Positions 61,080 to 64,000 of a DNA stretch of 64,000 nt are shown here, piece by piece. Source of the stretch: Nicotiana tabacum (taxonomy: Eukaryota > Streptophyta > Magnoliopsida > Solanales > Solanaceae). The stretch spans positions 121,650,643 through 121,714,642 of the forward strand of contig NC_134096.1 in assembly GCF_000715075.1 (NCBI RefSeq), in the 5' to 3' direction. Every line of letters starts with the position of its first letter. The stretch's first letter is position 1. The notes beneath the pieces are model-generated. The model ran no database searches. It saw only the letters and a list, made by a program, of their open reading frames with translations, and was not told the DNA's origin. A program made the position numbers and the translations under genes.

Positions 61080-64000
61080 AGGAAGATTGGGTGTGACAGG
61101 AGGGAGTTGCTTGGTATGAAAAAGGATACAACATGACTTTGGATTGGAATGTATTGTCACACCTTTAGTTGATGTCCATGAGGAGTGAACGGACCTGTAC
61201 AACTGGTGAATGAGCAAAGACTCAGGATGGGTTATTGATTTCGTAGTTATTGTACCTAGTGCAGCGGCATTGGATGATGTATTCATGGAATTTCCACAGG
61301 TAAGTTATCTCTTGTGAGCAGGTTAGCGGTTGCGTGCTGTTGATGGGGCTGTCACGAAAGAATTCTACTGGTTATCCGGCAAGAGGTCGAATATGTGAAT
61401 GTGATTAGTGATTCAGAGTGTTCATGAAAGGTCAAATGGAAGGATTTCGAGGAACTTGGCGAGTTGGTTGTGCAAGATCAGTTCAACGATGAAGAAAGAC
61501 TCTTGGCAGGTTCTAGATTTATGTAATGGTAGCTTCAAGCTAAGTGGGAGAGTTCCACCACCTACAGTTGGATTGCATGGTCGGCTAATTATGATATTTC
61601 TGGTTATCCGAATATTGGTGGGATATTATGACTAAGTATGAGAGAACATTAGTGGTAATTTGAGCAAAGGATTGAGGAATGTGTGCTATAGTAGGCCTTA
61701 TTGACTCATGTTCAGGTTTTGGGAAGATTCAGGATTTATGCTTCGTGTAAAGGTGATTTACAAGGAAAGTGATTCAGCCGGGTGCTTCTTGAAAGGGGGT
61801 TCCTGTGCTAGTGGAGCTTGGGAGCTGATTATATTCGGGACCAAGTTAGAATGGGTGACTCTCAACAACGGTCTTAGTGGATTCAAAAGTTAAAGTGTGG
61901 TGCCTAAGGATTTTGAGTCCATAGTATGGTTAAGTATTGAGTTGTTGTAGAGGATTATAAAAGTGACTTGGAGTGTTCTATGTTATCTTCGGTATGCGGT
62001 GTAGCAATGGAAGAATGGGAGAAAATAACTTTGGAATCGTAAAGGAAATATCAGAATGGGTGTACCAGTTGAAGATGCAGATGTGTGCACAAGAAAGGTG
62101 TGAGATGGTTTGTGGGTTTTGGGGACAATGTTTTCTCGTGAGATGGGGTCACTCAGTATGAGTGCGGATTGAGTTAGTTATATTGATAAAGGGGCTGTTG
62201 TTAATTCTAAGGAAGATCCAGAGAAAATTAGGAGAAGTCAGGTTTGGTTAACAATGGTTGAATTGGCATAATGATGGCAATGATCAGCTCCTTTAGTATG
62301 TTGGGTTATTCATGTGATATGTGACGGTACGTGCGAGGTTTGACGGTCTCCGTAACCGATCTTATTTGGAGGCTTTTGAGTATTATGGCATGTTATGTGC
62401 AGATGGATCCCGAAGGGGTTATGGTGGTTTAGACCACTACTTGAGGTTGGTATTTTCTGCGGATATGAGGATTCAATCGCGTGTCGCAATGGTTCTCTTG
62501 AAGTGAGTTAAGTAGAAGGTTCCTATATGATGAAGTATTTACCCTATTAGTGGTTCAGAAGTTATGATGAAATTCTGGTACTCTTGCGCATAGGCGTGAT
62601 TTAGTGCATCAAGTAGCATGGGATTCGAAAGTTGAGGATTCGAGATTGCGTTTTGGTGTTGACAAGGACGTCATGAGCTCGGATGAGCAGGAAAAAGTAT
62701 TTAGATGTTTAAAGTGAGATGGTATTGTTTTCGGCGTCACCTAAGGTCGATGTCATGTGTAAGCCGCCTTGTGTATTGATTTGTGGATTCTTGATTTGCT
62801 TTACAGCGTCACCTAAGGTCTGTGGTATGGATGTTCAGACTTGTTACATGGTGCGGAAGGTCGTGGGAGCGTATCCCACGGGAAGATGGTATAAGTATGA
62901 CGTGTAGTCACTTGATTGAGTGAATATTGAAACCAAGTATGAAGATTGTGGCGATATCGCTAATTCGAGAATTTATGCCTGGAGGGCGCTCGGTCCATTT
63001 AGTTGTGGACTGTTGAAATTTGTTCCGGTTATGATGGTTGTTCTTGTATGTTATGGGAAAAAGGGGTTATTATGGATCCTTGAAAGGTTATTATCCTAGT
63101 ACGGTGCGATCAGAATCGGCTTGAGGTCTGTGGATGGATTTAAATATGAATATGGGCTCTATACCAGGCTGAATGTGTTCATTTCAGCATAGCGATCCTT
63201 ATGGAGGAGTATTTGGATGTTGGATGTCATTTCGTCATCGGCTATTTCATGTAATTGTGCCATGTGAATTGTTAAACGGCTTGATAAATTTCTTATGTGT
63301 TGAGGTACCACGTAGCGATGATGTTATGTGAGCAGGATGGCTCTCGAGATTCAGATCATATGTCGCACCTTAGTTGTGCTTGAATTTTGCAGCGTATGGC
63401 GCTGTCGGTCCTTCCAGGGATGGTATTATGCACTTAGCGTGCTTGTGTCCGATATTCGGATATTTTTTAGTATTGAGCATTCTAGCTTGGTAAGTATTTC
63501 CTTATAGATTCTTTTTGTGCGGATCGGGTGGCACGCCGCCACGAGTATGTTGTTTGGATCGGGTTGCTCGTCGCAACAGTGGGATGTTGATTACAGTCCC
63601 CTATATCTATTTTCATGTGCTTTATTTTCCATTTTCTGGGAAAGGTTCATAACACCTTTTCGGTTGTCTAATTAGTTGCGTGGCTTGAGTAATCCTTTCC
63701 AGAGTTCATTTTCCTTATGTATTCACGTTCGAGTTGGTAGCTTGTTGGCACATTGTGGCATCACATGAGACTTTTGATCGTGTCCGAGGCGGCTTGTTTC
63801 CTGAGTAGCTTGTACTGGGGTGAGATGAGATTATTGGATCCGGGATCAGTGCGATCGGATTATATGAAGTATAGTAAAGAGAAAATACCATTATTGGGTT
63901 CATAATGGGGTGATGATTCTAGTCAAAGGGAGAGATTCAATGATTTGTTGACTCTGCAGTTGGTTATGAATTTTTACACATCTCTTCCATCGTGGCGGTA
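61080..64000 (+). mobile_element. Element E: non-coding LARD-like internal region, incomplete at right edge
   Basis: G/T-rich + strand sequence with the same character and several recognisable stretches in common with the internal region of element B (for example GTGACTCTC..AA..GT.CTTAGTGGATTCAA near 61853-61890 against 33678-33710, and AAGCTAAGTGGGAGAGTT near 61537 against 33346). No LTR is visible on the left, so it is truncated or rearranged there. No protein-coding region is found. Confidence 0.5.

Overview
This is a stretch of plant nuclear DNA. It has AT-rich background, short GT-AG introns, plant retrotransposon lineages with tRNA-Met-type primer sites, a plant DOG1-domain gene, plant-style Helitron and hAT transposons, and SINEs that resemble the Solanaceae Au and TS families. 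The best guess is a Solanaceae genome, probably Nicotiana. That assignment rests on recognising repeat families by eye, not on a search. All coordinates were read by hand and may be off by a few bases.

Only one gene looks intact and cellular: a 261-codon DOG1-domain protein gene at 7282-8067 (+). Nearly everything else is transposable elements, often nested. From left to right: the 3' part of a Tat-lineage Ty3/gypsy element with a decayed, intron-containing antisense ORF (1-3702); a SINE with an internal duplication (4962-5175); a deleted hAT transposon (5201-6635); the DOG1-like gene; a nearly full-length SIRE-type Ty1/copia element (8117-16827, - strand) whose 3' LTR starts about 50 bp after the gene's stop codon; a retroposed RNase H fragment with poly(A) and a 16-bp target duplication (17251-17987); a TRIM-like element (18197-18796); a complete but dead chromodomain Ty3/gypsy element, here 'A' (19051-29274, - strand, TSD ATTTT).

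The right half holds a non-coding LARD-type relative 'B' (30843-39277, + strand, TSD TGGAC); a TS-like SINE (39858-40079); a decayed Helitron with Rep-helicase and an RPA-like gene (about 41476-50033); a solo LTR 'C' (46608-49548, TSD ATTCA) lying in an RPA exon; a gag-only relative 'D' (50926-60857, - strand); and part of a further non-coding relative 'E' (from about 61080 to the window end). A, B, C and D share LTR ends (TGTAA...GGGTCGTGACA in element sense) and are one extended Tekay/Del-like group.

The most unusual signals are these. (1) The antisense ORF of the Tat element has three introns of about 80 bp with good splice sites and its own TATA-like box, so it is built to be transcribed against the element. 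(2) At one homologous place in the LTRs of A, B, C and D lies a cassette of short CpG-rich motifs, and the motif differs between elements: CGCACCTGCGG-like in A and D, CGCGATCGCG-like in B, CTTCGG-like in C. (3) About 100 bp downstream of the cassette each LTR has a candidate 5' splice site, and 1.2-2.1 kb further on a candidate acceptor, suggesting a leader intron inside the LTR. (4) All ten premature stops that I could compare in the A polyprotein fit C-to-T or G-to-A change. No rRNA, tRNA, CRISPR array or integrated pararetrovirus was seen.
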